Assembly: GCF_000253295.1 (NCBI RefSeq)
Contig: NC_015717.1
Location: forward strand, 3,348,001-3,412,000
DNA: 64,000 nt
Reading direction: 5' to 3'
Source of the DNA: Hyphomicrobium sp. MC1
GTDB taxonomy: Bacteria; Pseudomonadota; Alphaproteobacteria; Rhizobiales; Hyphomicrobiaceae
The notes beneath the pieces are model-generated. The model did no database searches, was not told where the DNA came from, and saw only the letters and a list, made by a program, of their open reading frames with translations. The position numbers and the translations under genes are program-made. Below, piece after piece: positions 18,389 through 27,907 of this stretch (positions are counted from its first letter, which is position 1; the number at the start of each line of letters is the position of its first letter).

Positions 18389-20611
18389 ATGCTCTGCCCC
18401 CGGACCGCGAGACACATTTTTCCGCGACGCTCCATTGCCCTGGTCTTGCTGGTAACGTGCGCCCTCTCGGGTTGCGGGTGGCCACACAGCTTGCCAAGCG
18501 GCATGTCTCGCAATCTTGACGAGACCACGATACTGCCTGGCGCCAGTTCCGGCCATTCGTACTCCACAGGTGGCGGTGTCACATCGCTGCTCGGCAATCC
18601 CGGTCCAAGACGTGCCATTGAGACTCGCGGCGCGCCCTCGGACAGCCAAACCATGCGGCTGACAGCGCTTAACCGGCGCGTATTGCCGACCATCAGCGAC
18701 AGCCGGCCTGTGCATCTGGAATACACTGATGCAGATGCCGCCCGCGTGGTCCGGGAAGTCGTTCATGATGTGTTGGACCTGCCCGTGCAAGTAGATCCAT
18801 CTGTCGCGGGGCGAGTTACCCTCACGACAAGCGGCACGATCCCGATCAGCGAGGTGCCCAAGCGATTGGATGAGGCGTTGCGACCGCTCGGGTTCGGCAT
18901 CGCCGCCGTTGACGGTGTCGTGCGTGCAGGACCTCTCACGAATCTGGACGCGCTCGGCCGCGAGGCCCAGCAAGAAATGCGGGTCATCCCGCTGTCCTCC
19001 GTGCCGGCAGCCGAAATCATCACAGCAGTGCAATCCAACCTTCCCGATGGCGTGCGCTTGCAGCCTACGCCGGACGGGCGCTCGGTCATCGCGACTGGGC
19101 CGCCCCAAGCCGTCAGCAATGTCGAAGAACTGGTGCAACTCTTCGACAGCGACGTGCTGCGCGGTCGCTCCTTCGGGCTCTATCCCCTCGCCAATGCGAC
19201 GCCAGGAGAAGTCACGAAACAGGTTGAGCAGATCTTCTCCGGCGTACGCGGTGTTACTGTGATGGCGGTGCAGCGCTCAAATGCAGTGCTCGTTGTGACT
19301 GATCGACCAGAACTCCTGCGACGCGCGAGGTACGCAATCGAGCAGCTCGATAGAGCGCCGGATGGCCTAGCTTCGCTCCAGGTCGTGCCGCTCAAGTACC
19401 GGCGCGCTACCGATCTCGCCGACATCCTGAACCAGGCCTTCGGCGGCTTAGGCGGCGCGCCGACGGCAACCCCCACCTCCTCCGCGGGGGCTCCCGGTGC
19501 CGTGAACATTGGCGGGAACTCCAGCAGCAGCAGCAGCGGGGCCGCCCCGCAAATACCGGCGATGACTGCCGACAACTCGGACGGTCTCCCAGACCATACT
19601 TCGACAGCGGCTACAGTACCTCCGGCACAGCAAAGCGGCGCTCCTCTTTGGGAGCAGATGGGCTTGACCGCGCCTGTGCGCATTCAGGCCGATGCGGGAC
19701 GGAACGCGCTACTCGTTGCAGCTGCGCCGGTGGACCTTAATTCAATTATTGCCGCCATTCGTCGCTTGGACCAACCTCAACGACAGGTCTTTATCGAGGC
19801 AGTGATCGCCGAAGTTAGCCTAACGGACGAGCTGCGTTACGGCGTCGACTATTCGATCAAGACTGGCGCTGGTGGAGTGTTGTCTCAACTCGCACCGTTG
19901 CTAACCAGCGGCACCCCGATGGGTGGCCTGTCCTTCCTTATACAGAACAGCAATGTAGACGCCCTGGTGCAGGCGTTAAGTAACGTGACCGATGTGCGTG
20001 TTGTCTCCGCGCCTCGCGTCCTAGTTCTGGATAACGAAACGGCCACGTTGCAGGTCGGCGACCAGGTGCCGATTCTCACACAAACACAGCAATCGACCGA
20101 TAGCACGACAGCTCCTATCGTGAACTCGGTCCAGATGCGTGACACCGGTGTTATTCTGCGCGTGCGTCCACGGGTCGGAGCGGACGGCACCGTATCGCTT
20201 GATCTGTTCCAAGAGGTCAGCGATGCGGTAACAACAGACAGCTCCTCGATCAATTCGCCGACCATTCAGGTCCGGCGATTGCAAAGCACCGTTGCTGCCC
20301 ATAGCGGCGACACGATCGCCCTCGGAGGACTGATGAAGAACCGTTCGGATAGGCAGCGATCCGGCATACCCTATCTGTCCAGAATTCCGCTATTTGGCGC
20401 AAACGATCAAACAAAGACACGCAGCGAACTGTTGATCCTGCTGACGCCTCGTGTCATCGACTCTTCTCCGGGAATGCAGGCGATGGTGGACGAACTCAGG
20501 ACACGGATCGGCACACTGGCCCCAGATGTGGCGCATACCTTAACCCCATCCAGCGCTGTCCTCCGCCGACAGGCCGCGGCGGGCAGCTACCCGCAACTTC
20601 CAATTAAATAG
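18389..20611 (+). CDS. sctC: T3SS outer-membrane secretin SctC
   Basis: 740 residues. It has a lipoprotein-type signal (VTCALSGC), N0/N1/N3 domains, a Ser/Gly/Pro-rich insertion inside N3 (about residues 365-415), then the secretin core with VFIEAVIAEV, VPILTQTQ and the C-terminal RIPLFG..SELLILLTPRVI. It forms the outer-membrane ring. Ysc systems usually keep sctC in the sctB-L operon, but here it closes the translocator operon. A lipobox may let it reach the outer membrane without a separate pilotin; this is inference. Confidence 0.94.
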   Translation: MLCPRTARHIFPRRSIALVLLVTCALSGCGWPHSLPSGMSRNLDETTILPGASSGHSYSTGGGVTSLLGNPGPRRAIETRGAPSDSQTMRLTALNRRVLPTISDSRPVHLEYTDADAARVVREVVHDVLDLPVQVDPSVAGRVTLTTSGTIPISEVPKRLDEALRPLGFGIAAVDGVVRAGPLTNLDALGREAQQEMRVIPLSSVPAAEIITAVQSNLPDGVRLQPTPDGRSVIATGPPQAVSNVEELVQLFDSDVLRGRSFGLYPLANATPGEVTKQVEQIFSGVRGVTVMAVQRSNAVLVVTDRPELLRRARYAIEQLDRAPDGLASLQVVPLKYRRATDLADILNQAFGGLGGAPTATPTSSAGAPGAVNIGGNSSSSSSGAAPQIPAMTADNSDGLPDHTSTAATVPPAQQSGAPLWEQMGLTAPVRIQADAGRNALLVAAAPVDLNSIIAAIRRLDQPQRQVFIEAVIAEVSLTDELRYGVDYSIKTGAGGVLSQLAPLLTSGTPMGGLSFLIQNSNVDALVQALSNVTDVRVVSAPRVLVLDNETATLQVGDQVPILTQTQQSTDSTTAPIVNSVQMRDTGVILRVRPRVGADGTVSLDLFQEVSDAVTTDSSSINSPTIQVRRLQSTVAAHSGDTIALGGLMKNRSDRQRSGIPYLSRIPLFGANDQTKTRSELLILLTPRVIDSSPGMQAMVDELRTRIGTLAPDVAHTLTPSSAVLRRQAAAGSYPQLPIK

Positions 20612-20718
20612 AATTCAAAACGGACGAGCCAGCTTCGAAGGACAATGCGTATTTTGCCGCAGAAATCGAGGGTTGTCTGGGACGATTGGTAGCTGCTTAA
20701 TTCAGCAAAGGATGACCC

Positions 20719-22137
20719 TCAGCTCAGAGAGCGAAGCCGGCTACGAAAGAGCCCGAAATTGGTTGAGCCGAGAAATTGGACGGTCGAGTCCACCTGATCA
20801 TCGAACTTGCAGTGCGGAAACTGGAAGAGCTCGGCTTCATAGGTCGCCAGCCACGGCGCTTCGACAGGTAGCCAGACGAGGCCCTGCTCGAACTTCACTG
20901 TCTGCTCCTGCGCGCGCTCGACCTTGCCCTTTTCGGGTCCACGCGAGAGCAGCCACGGCTGGTTGCCCATCATGTTGAAATGCTCAATGAGGCTGATACC
21001 GCTGGCCTTTCTCTCGACGATGACCAGCTTGGCGTTCCATTTCGCTTTCTGGACTTTGACTTGATTGACGAGGTCGACGAAGTTGGGGCGGTCTCGCCAG
21101 ACGTCGAGCAGATAATAACCGTCCGGGCACTTCGCCCAGGTCGTGCAGACCGTGTAGGAGTTGGTCTCGTCGCCTTGATAGGCGGTATCCCACGATTGAA
21201 TCACCGCCTCGACTTTCGCTGCACCAGGGGCTTTTTGATAGCGTTTCACCCAGGCATTCTTGAAGATATAACCGCCCGGCGGCAGTGGGCACTGATTATA
21301 TTGGGCTTCGAAATCATGTTCGCCCATGTCTATTTTAAGCTGTTTGAGATCCGTCGTGTTATGTCGTGACCACTGAAGTATCGATCCCTCCCCAATCCAT
21401 ATCTTGGCCCCTCCAGCGACAATGTCGTAAATCTGTTTTTTGGGGAATATGGCTGGCAGTATCAGTTCTTCCCAGCCCCCTTTCGCGATGAGATGGCCTG
21501 GCAGATCCTCGGCGTGCAATCTCTGTCCGACAACAATGACCCTGCCCTTCTTTGGGTGATCAAAACGGCTATGAATCGTTGAGTTAAACCAGTGGATACA
21601 GCTCTCGCGTGCCGTCGGTGAATGCGCCTCGCTGGCCTTGAGCGCATCGTCGACAATAAAAAAATGCGCGCCGCGCCCAGTCACCGTGCCTCCGACCGAC
21701 GTCGCCAGCCGGTATCCTCCTGCGGTTGTTCCAATCTCCGTCTTGTTCTGTAAGCGAGGATCGAGGATGGTTCGGGGGAACAGCCGTCGATAAAAGGGCG
21801 ACCGCATCAGCCTTAAGGTATCACCGCTGAACTTCTCCGCGAGCGAGGCCGCATAGGATGCACACACGATGCGTGTCTTTGGATTCTTGCCGAGCAGCCA
21901 AGCTGTGTAAGCGATCGAAATCAGATAGGTCTTCAGATAGCGTGGTGGGATGCAGACGAGCGAGCGCCGGACTTCGCCGTCATACACCTTCTCGAGCAGG
22001 CGACAGATGATGCTGATGTGAGAAGACAGCTCGAGCATTCCTCCTTCGAGCACCGGAAAGGCACGGATAGCGAAGGAACGAAACTCGCGGCGACACAAAT
22101 CATCGACGATCCTGCGTAGCTCGAACGGGTCAGCCAT
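20719..22137 (-). CDS. Phage terminase large subunit (TerL-like)
   Basis: About 472 residues from an ATG overlapping the DUF5681 gene, with AAGGATG upstream. The N-terminal ATPase has a Walker A-like PPRYLKT (about residue 65) and Walker B FFIVDDAL (about 158). The C-terminal RNase H-like nuclease region starts at IQSWDTAYQGDE. These proteins package DNA into phage heads. No portal, head or tail gene follows, so this is a remnant or part of a non-phage mobile element. It is a distant paralog of the gene at 63006. Confidence 0.85.
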   Translation of the reverse strand: MADPFELRRIVDDLCRREFRSFAIRAFPVLEGGMLELSSHISIICRLLEKVYDGEVRRSLVCIPPRYLKTYLISIAYTAWLLGKNPKTRIVCASYAASLAEKFSGDTLRLMRSPFYRRLFPRTILDPRLQNKTEIGTTAGGYRLATSVGGTVTGRGAHFFIVDDALKASEAHSPTARESCIHWFNSTIHSRFDHPKKGRVIVVGQRLHAEDLPGHLIAKGGWEELILPAIFPKKQIYDIVAGGAKIWIGEGSILQWSRHNTTDLKQLKIDMGEHDFEAQYNQCPLPPGGYIFKNAWVKRYQKAPGAAKVEAVIQSWDTAYQGDETNSYTVCTTWAKCPDGYYLLDVWRDRPNFVDLVNQVKVQKAKWNAKLVIVERKASGISLIEHFNMMGNQPWLLSRGPEKGKVERAQEQTVKFEQGLVWLPVEAPWLATYEAELFQFPHCKFDDQVDSTVQFLGSTNFGLFRSRLRSLS

Positions 22138-22546
22138 CGGCTTCATCCTTTTTCTTGAAGACGTGAAATTTCTCGCGAAGCTCGATCCACGCTTCGAGCG
22201 TGGCGTAATCTGCGGCTGACTCTTCAGGAGATGGCGGAGCAGCCTCCGGAGGGTCGTATCTCTCGTCGAGCTCTTTCTGGATCTGAAAAGCCTTCAGGTC
22301 GCCGTTAGCCGCTTTCTGGGCTACTTGATGGTAGCCCAGTTCCTTCTTGGACATGGTCTTCTGTTTACCGTCCATGGTGACGGTGACTTTTTCTCCGAAT
22401 GCCTCCTGGTAGAGCGTCTTCTGGTTCTTCGACCCTTTGGGTCGGCCTTTCGGGTTCGGCGATTGGCCGCCCTTCTTCCACCAGCTCTCGGGGTCGGTTT
22501 TGCCTTTCCCCCACTTCGAGGACTTCGGAGGCTTCTTCTCACTCAT
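22130..22546 (-). CDS. DUF5681-type protein
   Basis: 138 residues, Lys/Gly/Pro rich N-terminus with the motif GGQSPNPKGRPKGSKN typical of DUF5681, a domain often found just upstream of terminase genes in alphaproteobacteria. The C-terminus is helical and acidic. It may act as a small-terminase-like DNA-binding partner; that is inference from gene order. It overlaps its neighbours on both sides. Confidence 0.75.
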   Translation of the reverse strand: MSEKKPPKSSKWGKGKTDPESWWKKGGQSPNPKGRPKGSKNQKTLYQEAFGEKVTVTMDGKQKTMSKKELGYHQVAQKAANGDLKAFQIQKELDERYDPPEAAPPSPEESAADYATLEAWIELREKFHVFKKKDEADG

Positions 22547-23993
22547 GGCTGCTCTGCCCGTCGTCAGCACGTTGTTCGACGAGTTCGGCGAAGGTCAGAC
22601 CCGTCTCGACATGCACGGCGCGATCGCCGGTCAGTCGTTCCCAGCGCCGGATCGCACGATCGACATACTTGGGATCGAGCTCGATGCCGCGGGCCTCGCG
22701 ATCACAACGCTCGCTGGCAATGATCGTCGTGCCCGACCCCGCGAACGGGTCGAGCACCACGTGGTCGGCATGGGTCACATCGAGAAGGGCATCGATAATG
22801 AGTTCCACCGGCTTTGGGGTTGGATGATCGGCGAGTGCCTGGGCCGCAGATGATCCCCGCCGGTTGGCGCCCGGGTAGGTCCACACGTTGGTACGATCTC
22901 GACCGAAAGCGCCTAACGCCACATTATTTAAGGCCGGCGACTTTCCGTTGCAGAACACACCGATGAGTTCGTGGCATGATCGGTATAGGCCGCCCATGCC
23001 GCCCGATCCCTTGTTCCAGACGGCGACATTAATGCGATCCAACCCAGCATCGCGTCCTGCATCTAGCAGGAGGTCGATCTGACGCCAGTCCATGCAGGCG
23101 AACAGAACCGCCTCGGGCAATAATGACGCCCGGCACAGTGTAAGATACGTTTGCAAGAACTTGCGAAACTCGGCCTCGCTCTCCTTCCCCGCAAACATGA
23201 CGAAGTCTTCGTGCTTGTGCTTGCCGAGACCTCCGACGAAACCTTCGATCCTGCAGTTGTAGGGCGGATCGGTAAAGGCCGCGTGCGCCGCGCTCCCGCT
23301 GAGCACCCGCTTGTATGATGCTTCATCAAGAGCATCGCCGCAGAGCAGCTGATGGCGGCCAAGACGGAATAGGTCGCCGGCCCTGCTCGTCGGACCAACG
23401 ACAGTATCATCCGCGCCTTCATCTTCCTCAGAATTGTGTTCGATCGGAAGCGGCTCGAGCTTGATCTGATCGATCTCGGGCAAGGTGAAACCGGTTGAAA
23501 TCAGCTCGATCCCATGGGATTCGATCGCGACCATCCGATCGCGCAGCTTGTCGAGGTTGTATTTGCCGATCTCACCGATACGGTTGAGCGCCAGACTGAG
23601 CGCCTCCAGCTCCACCGGGTTGAGATGGTCGACGACCCGGCATTCGATTGTCTCGAGGCCGAGCCGGACCGCCGCTTCCCACAGGACGTGCCCCGCAATG
23701 ATGGTGCCGTTCTTGTCGATCAGGATCGGCAGGACCATCCCAAACTTCATGATGGATCGGATCACGCTTTCGAGAAGCTGCGCTGTCGTCTCGCGCGTCC
23801 TATTCGCCGACGGACGGAGCGAGTTGACGGGCTTAAAGACAGTTGCGAGCACCGGTTGCGGATCATTGCGACCGTGGACATGGAGCGCAGCGGTGATCCG
23901 CGTCTCATCATGGTTGTTCGAGCGGCGCTTCTTCGTCGCCGTCTGAAGCTGTTTTTTCAAAGCTCGTGAGTTGATCGTCTCTCTGGCCGACAT
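22539..23993 (-). CDS. ParB-domain DNA methyltransferase
   Basis: 484 residues. An N-terminal ParB/sulfiredoxin-like domain (about residues 45-170, with LIDKNGTIIAGHVLWEAA) is fused to a beta-class adenine/cytosine-N4 methyltransferase, with motif IV DPPYN (about 245) before motif I DPFAGSGT (about 423). No restriction enzyme gene is adjacent, so it is an orphan methylase of the kind carried by phages and mobile elements. The recognition sequence cannot be told from the protein. Confidence 0.88.
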   Translation of the reverse strand: MSARETINSRALKKQLQTATKKRRSNNHDETRITAALHVHGRNDPQPVLATVFKPVNSLRPSANRTRETTAQLLESVIRSIMKFGMVLPILIDKNGTIIAGHVLWEAAVRLGLETIECRVVDHLNPVELEALSLALNRIGEIGKYNLDKLRDRMVAIESHGIELISTGFTLPEIDQIKLEPLPIEHNSEEDEGADDTVVGPTSRAGDLFRLGRHQLLCGDALDEASYKRVLSGSAAHAAFTDPPYNCRIEGFVGGLGKHKHEDFVMFAGKESEAEFRKFLQTYLTLCRASLLPEAVLFACMDWRQIDLLLDAGRDAGLDRINVAVWNKGSGGMGGLYRSCHELIGVFCNGKSPALNNVALGAFGRDRTNVWTYPGANRRGSSAAQALADHPTPKPVELIIDALLDVTHADHVVLDPFAGSGTTIIASERCDREARGIELDPKYVDRAIRRWERLTGDRAVHVETGLTFAELVEQRADDGQSSHE

Positions 23994-24061
23994 GCTTAAC
24001 GCTCGAACCCGCTCCGAAGTGAGATGACTGACCGCTATCGCGGTTCAAAAAGCCAACATGG

Positions 24062-24195
24062 GCACTTTAAGTTCACACCACGATCAGCCAAGTGCTATAT
24101 TCAATTGGGTGAGAGCTGACGTGCCATGTCTGATCTCGCTGGATCAGCACACGCCAAAAGGTGCGCCGACTCTCATACGTGCACTTTAATTGCAC
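24062..24195. repeat. Two near-identical 15-bp sites upstream of the methylase operon
   Basis: GCACTTTAAGTTCAC (24062-24076) and GCACTTTAATTGCAC (24181-24195) differ at two positions and lie 119 bp apart, start to start, in the 234-bp gap before the leftward methylase operon. The second copy is embedded in GTGCA-CTTTAAT-TGCAC, an inverted repeat. They are candidate repressor sites. Confidence 0.4.
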
Positions 24196-24227
24196 GAACG
24201 AGCCATCGATGTCAACTGCTGCTCGGC

Positions 24228-24758
24228 CTATCGCTTTCTAAGTTTCTTGAGCGCCTTGGTCAGAGCTTGCTCCTTCTCGGAGAGGCCACCGCCTGTAGCT
24301 TTGGCACCGTGGGCCTCAAGGACGTCCCGGAAGACCTCGTATTGCTCCGGCGTTAGGTGAAGGAGCACGGCATGCACCTTGGCACCTGCATCTACCCCGT
24401 CATTGTTCACGAGACGGGCAAGACCGTAGGTCGAATTTTCTTCGGCGAGCTTCAGGAGTCGCTCGCAGTTGCGAACGTTAATATGTGGCGAGATGAGACG
24501 GAGCTTGGTCCAGCCGATCCGGTTCAAGCGACGGCTATCCACCTTAAGGTCCGTGAAGGCCCGATCAATCTCGACGTAATAATATGCCTTCCGCCTGGCG
24601 ATGCCGAGTTGCTTCGCGATCGTAAGAAATTCGTCTGGTCTGTCGTCGAGCACCTGCCGCAGGTGGTGCGCGACGTCCATTAAGTCATCGCTCTTCAATT
24701 TCTCAACGTTCTCGAGCTTGCGCACGCGTTCGTGCTCCGAGACCACCGTGCTCTTCAC
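24228..24758 (-). CDS. Unrecognised protein of the mobile-element region
   Basis: 176 residues from a GTG preceded by GGAGG at 6-bp spacing. It is rich in Lys, Arg, Leu and Glu and soluble. I do not recognise the family. The segment with QLGIARRKAYYYVEIDRAF looks like a helix-turn-helix, so DNA binding is possible. It lies upstream of the methylase in the same direction and could belong to the same element. Confidence 0.6.
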   Translation of the reverse strand: MKSTVVSEHERVRKLENVEKLKSDDLMDVAHHLRQVLDDRPDEFLTIAKQLGIARRKAYYYVEIDRAFTDLKVDSRRLNRIGWTKLRLISPHINVRNCERLLKLAEENSTYGLARLVNNDGVDAGAKVHAVLLHLTPEQYEVFRDVLEAHGAKATGGGLSEKEQALTKALKKLRKR

Positions 24759-25301
24759 CTGCGTCCTCCACCGAAGTCCGTGAAGGACATGAACCGAAAG
24801 CCGTCGCGAGTTCAACCCGTGACGGCGCGCCCTCTGACTGAGCCGATCTCAACGTCTTCGAACATACCTTGGGCCGGCCTCAAGCGACGCCGGACCGTAA
24901 CCGTGATCCCCGTACTGGCATCCGTGCTCCACCACCCACGATTCCGTGTTTTGGCTTCAGCGGCAAATCTGCGAAAGGCCCATGGTATCGGGCGTTTGAC
25001 GTGATCGACCGCGCCCATTCCGTGTATTTTTGCGCGTTTTCCGTGTTTTTCGGGGGTGAACACGGAAAATCCACCTGGAGACTAGTTCGCCGTAGACTGC
25101 CAGCACAGCCAGCGACTAAGTTATTGATATAGCTGCATATTATGCAATTTCCGTAGGCGGAATTTCGTCGCCAAATCCGCGACTTGTCAACAGGCATTTG
25201 GGCTTTCGCGCAACTGGCCGCGTCTCTGGGAGACGTTTTCGGGCTGGAGGCCCTTTTTATCTCTGTCGGCATTTTTCGGCCGGTCAGAGTCGCATCTTTT
25301 T
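24759..25301. other. Gene-poor stretch with a hairpin, between unknown gene and recombinase tail
   Basis: 543 bp. I see no convincing gene; an 83-codon minus-strand frame at 24812-25063 lacks a recognisable domain and ribosome binding site. It holds the 11-bp hairpin at 25037-25069 and AT-rich DNA at 25110-25160. Confidence 0.5.
25037..25069. terminator. Perfect 11-bp inverted repeat
   Basis: TTTTCCGTGTT (25037-25047) and AACACGGAAAA (25059-25069) enclose an 11-nt loop. The stem carries T-runs at its base on both strands, which suits a bidirectional terminator downstream of the recombinase remnant. A recombination site is an alternative. Confidence 0.5.
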
Positions 25302-25688
25302 CTAGGCGTCCCCGGCATGGGACTGCGTCTCAAACCCGAGGACTGCGCGCTGGAGCTGCCAGTCATGTGGCAGGTCTTTGCAAAGAGAGAGAAGACACGC
25401 CGGAGTCAACTCGGGCGGATATCGTCCTGACATGAACGCGCGGACAATGTCTGGCGCGAGATACGTCAGACGCATGTGAGCCGACAGATAGTCTCGCTTG
25501 ACGCCCAGCCGCTGCGCCATCGCGTCGATGGTTATGTCCCGCCCCGTCATCAGCGCCTCACGTGTTGCGTGCGCGTCGCGCATCAAAGCAGCCATCTGCC
25601 CATCCGGTGTCTCGGCGACCCCGCCGCCAACAACCAACCGGATCCCCTTTCCTGCACGGCGCAGCCTCGCACCTATCGTGAATTCTTC
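25302..25688 (-). pseudogene. C-terminal remnant of a serine-recombinase-type protein
   Basis: About 128 codons with no proper start; an in-frame stop closes the frame at 25689-25691. The sequence carries the C-terminal part of alphaproteobacterial site-specific recombinases: RLRRAGKGIRLVVGG, then a helix-turn-helix-like DAMAQRLGVKRDYLS, LTYLAPDIVRAFMSGR.PPELT and a closing DWQLQRAVLGF. The catalytic serine domain and most of the protein are gone. The broken end abuts the truncated start of the kinase at 25666, so this is a junction. Confidence 0.8.
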
Positions 25689-27019
25689 TCACGACGCCAT
25701 CATTAGCAAAGGTCTTAATGGGATCATTCTCAGCTGGAACGGCGGCGCCGAACGGTTGTTCGGTTATCCTGCATCGGAAGCGATCGGAAAATTCATTGGC
25801 ATCATCATCCCGCCTGATCGCCTTTCTGAAGAGCCGCAGATATTAGCTCGTATCAGGTCGGGGGAGCTCGTCGATCACTTCGATACCGTCCGGCGCCGTA
25901 AAGATGGCAGTATGGTGCAGATATCTCTGACCGTCTCACCGGTACGAGACGAAAACGATGCTATCATTGGCGCGTCCAAAATCGCTCGCGACATCAGCGA
26001 ACGAAAAGCTATGGAAATCCGGCTTCGCGAGAGCGAGCTGCGCATTCGATCGTTGCTCGATGCGATCCCCGCGGCGCTTTTTACGACGGACGAACGGGGC
26101 AACATCTCCTATTTCAACCAGGGAGCTATGGACTACGCCTATGTGCCACCGAAAATTGGAGCAACTTGGCAAAACTACAAGCTTTACCGTCCAGATGGGT
26201 CGGCGATCTCGCTTGAGCATTCACCCACGGAACTGGCCCTCAAAGAGGGCAGATCAATACGCAACCAGGAAGTCCTGATCGAAAAGGCCGACGGGACGCG
26301 CGTCCCGATTATTCCCTATGCGACGCCGGTCATTGATGCAGAGGGCGAGGTTTTCGGCTCAATTAACATTGCTGGTGGATGTCAGCGAGCGCAAACAAGC
26401 TGAATCCCAACAGCTTATTTTGTTCAACGAATTAAATCACCGCGTCAAAAACAATATGCAGACGTTGCAAGCCCTCCTTCTGCTTTCGGCTAACAAAACC
26501 CCCAATCAGGAAGCCCAGGCCGTTCTTCGCGAAGCTTCGGCAAGAGTGGCCGCGATGGCCGCTGCTCAGAAGGTTCTTTATACGACCTCCGAAGTAATGA
26601 GCTTTAACGCAGCAGAGTTTTTAGCGTCGGTTGTCGCCGCGGCGCGAACATCTTTTGCAAGCGAAATAACCATCAATCAAGAGGCATCCGATATCTCGCT
26701 TTCGACCGACGTCGCAATGCCGCTTGCCCTAATTCTCAATGAACTTCTTACGAATGCTGCGAAATACGGAACCCGAGAAGGGCGACACACCACACTGTTT
26801 GCGCGGCTTGTCCGCGAGCACGATAATATTATATTGAGCGTGCAAGACGGAGGCCCCGGTTTTGACATCGAGAACATCGCCGCGTCTGGCTTACAGCTGG
26901 TCCAAGGTCTCGCGCGACAGATAAGAGGTCAGCTTGCAGTCAGCAAATCACCCACGCGATGCGCGGTTTTATTACCGAGCGATATCGAAAAGCACCCGCG
27001 TCGCGCCTCCTCTGCTTGA
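25666..27019 (+). pseudogene. PAS-PAS HisKA_2-type sensor kinase, truncated and frameshifted
   Basis: Homology to a PAS sensor kinase starts abruptly at LAPIVNSSHDAIISK (25666) with no start codon or ribosome binding site. A second PAS domain follows. Near 26366-26372 one extra G breaks the frame: removing it joins SINIA to VDVSERKQAE. The next frame continues through the phosphoacceptor motif NELNHRVKNNMQ and the ATPase domain (NELLTNAAKYG, QDGGPGF). Two lesions make a working protein unlikely, unless the frameshift is a sequencing error and an upstream start inside the recombinase remnant is used. Confidence 0.75.
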
Positions 27020-27089
27020 GGATTTCTTAGCGAGAGCTTTTTATCGCGCCTTCGCTGCGCCGGATGACGCCGGGGCGGCGCGCAGCAAG

Positions 27090-27458
27090 ATGCGCATCCT
27101 GATTGTGGAAGACGAATATCTTCTGGCTTGGCAGCTTGAAAATGCACTGCGCAGCGCCGGCTATGGAATAGCCGGGCTTGCTGTCTCGGCAGAAGAGGCT
27201 GTTCGTTTGGCTGAATCGGAGCGCCCCACACTAATCATCATGGACGTTCGCCTGGTAGGCGAGCGTGCTGGTGTCGATGCCGCGATCGAGTTATACACGC
27301 GGTTCGGGACTCGTTCTATTTTCGCGTCCGCCAATGCAAGTGAGGCCCTAAGAGAACGCGCTCGGCCTGCCAATCCGCTGACGTGGATATCAAAACCTTA
27401 TATGCCGCAAGATATCATGCGTGAGCTCGAAAAGCTCATTCCGGAATCCGACGCATAA
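27090..27458 (+). CDS. Single-domain response regulator
   Basis: 122 residues: a CheY-like receiver with the acidic pair in VEDEY (about residue 7), phosphoacceptor Asp in IIMDVRL (about 51), and Lys in ISKPY (about 101). There is no output domain. Such stand-alone receivers commonly pair with HWE/HisKA_2 kinases in alphaproteobacteria. The adjacent kinase is broken, so this regulator may be orphaned or served by the kinase at 29240. Confidence 0.85.
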   Translation: MRILIVEDEYLLAWQLENALRSAGYGIAGLAVSAEEAVRLAESERPTLIIMDVRLVGERAGVDAAIELYTRFGTRSIFASANASEALRERARPANPLTWISKPYMPQDIMRELEKLIPESDA

Positions 27459-27907
27459 GTTGGCGGCCGGACGGCCCTAAGGGCAACCGCCATCGGGGCG
27501 GTGGGTATCACGGCCAAAGTCCAGGCAGGATGAAAAAAGAAGTCTCCGACAAACAAGGGAAGCGCTGCAAAGAGAGCGATCATTGCTATGCTGAGACTGG
27601 CACCGATAGCGAGGGCAGCATCGCAACCGCCGCCGCATGTTGCGGCTTCGTCTAGCCAAGATCGGATCAGCGCCCGTCCTCGCTGACAGGACGACTATCG
27701 ACAGGGCAGATGCCGTAGAGATGCACAAGTTCCGATGTCGGAGATTTCGAAGCGATCTGCATCTGATCTTCCCACTGCGGCCATCGGGAACTGTTAGGCA
27801 TTCTGCAAATTAAAACGTTCTCGATCTGCGATCGCGGGAACGGAAGCTCGAACGGGAACAATCCGGCAGCGGAAATCTTTTGCAAGCACAAAGCAAGGAG
27901 ATGCCCG
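27459..27907. other. Intergenic stretch, no supported gene
   Basis: 449 bp. A minus-strand frame (about 27400-27690) would encode a hydrophobic segment but has no credible start. A good ribosome binding site near 27896 belongs to the next gene. Confidence 0.4.

Noticed and set aside
27400..27690. Hydrophobic minus-strand frame as a small membrane protein
   Set aside because: No credible start or ribosome binding site and it overlaps the response regulator end.
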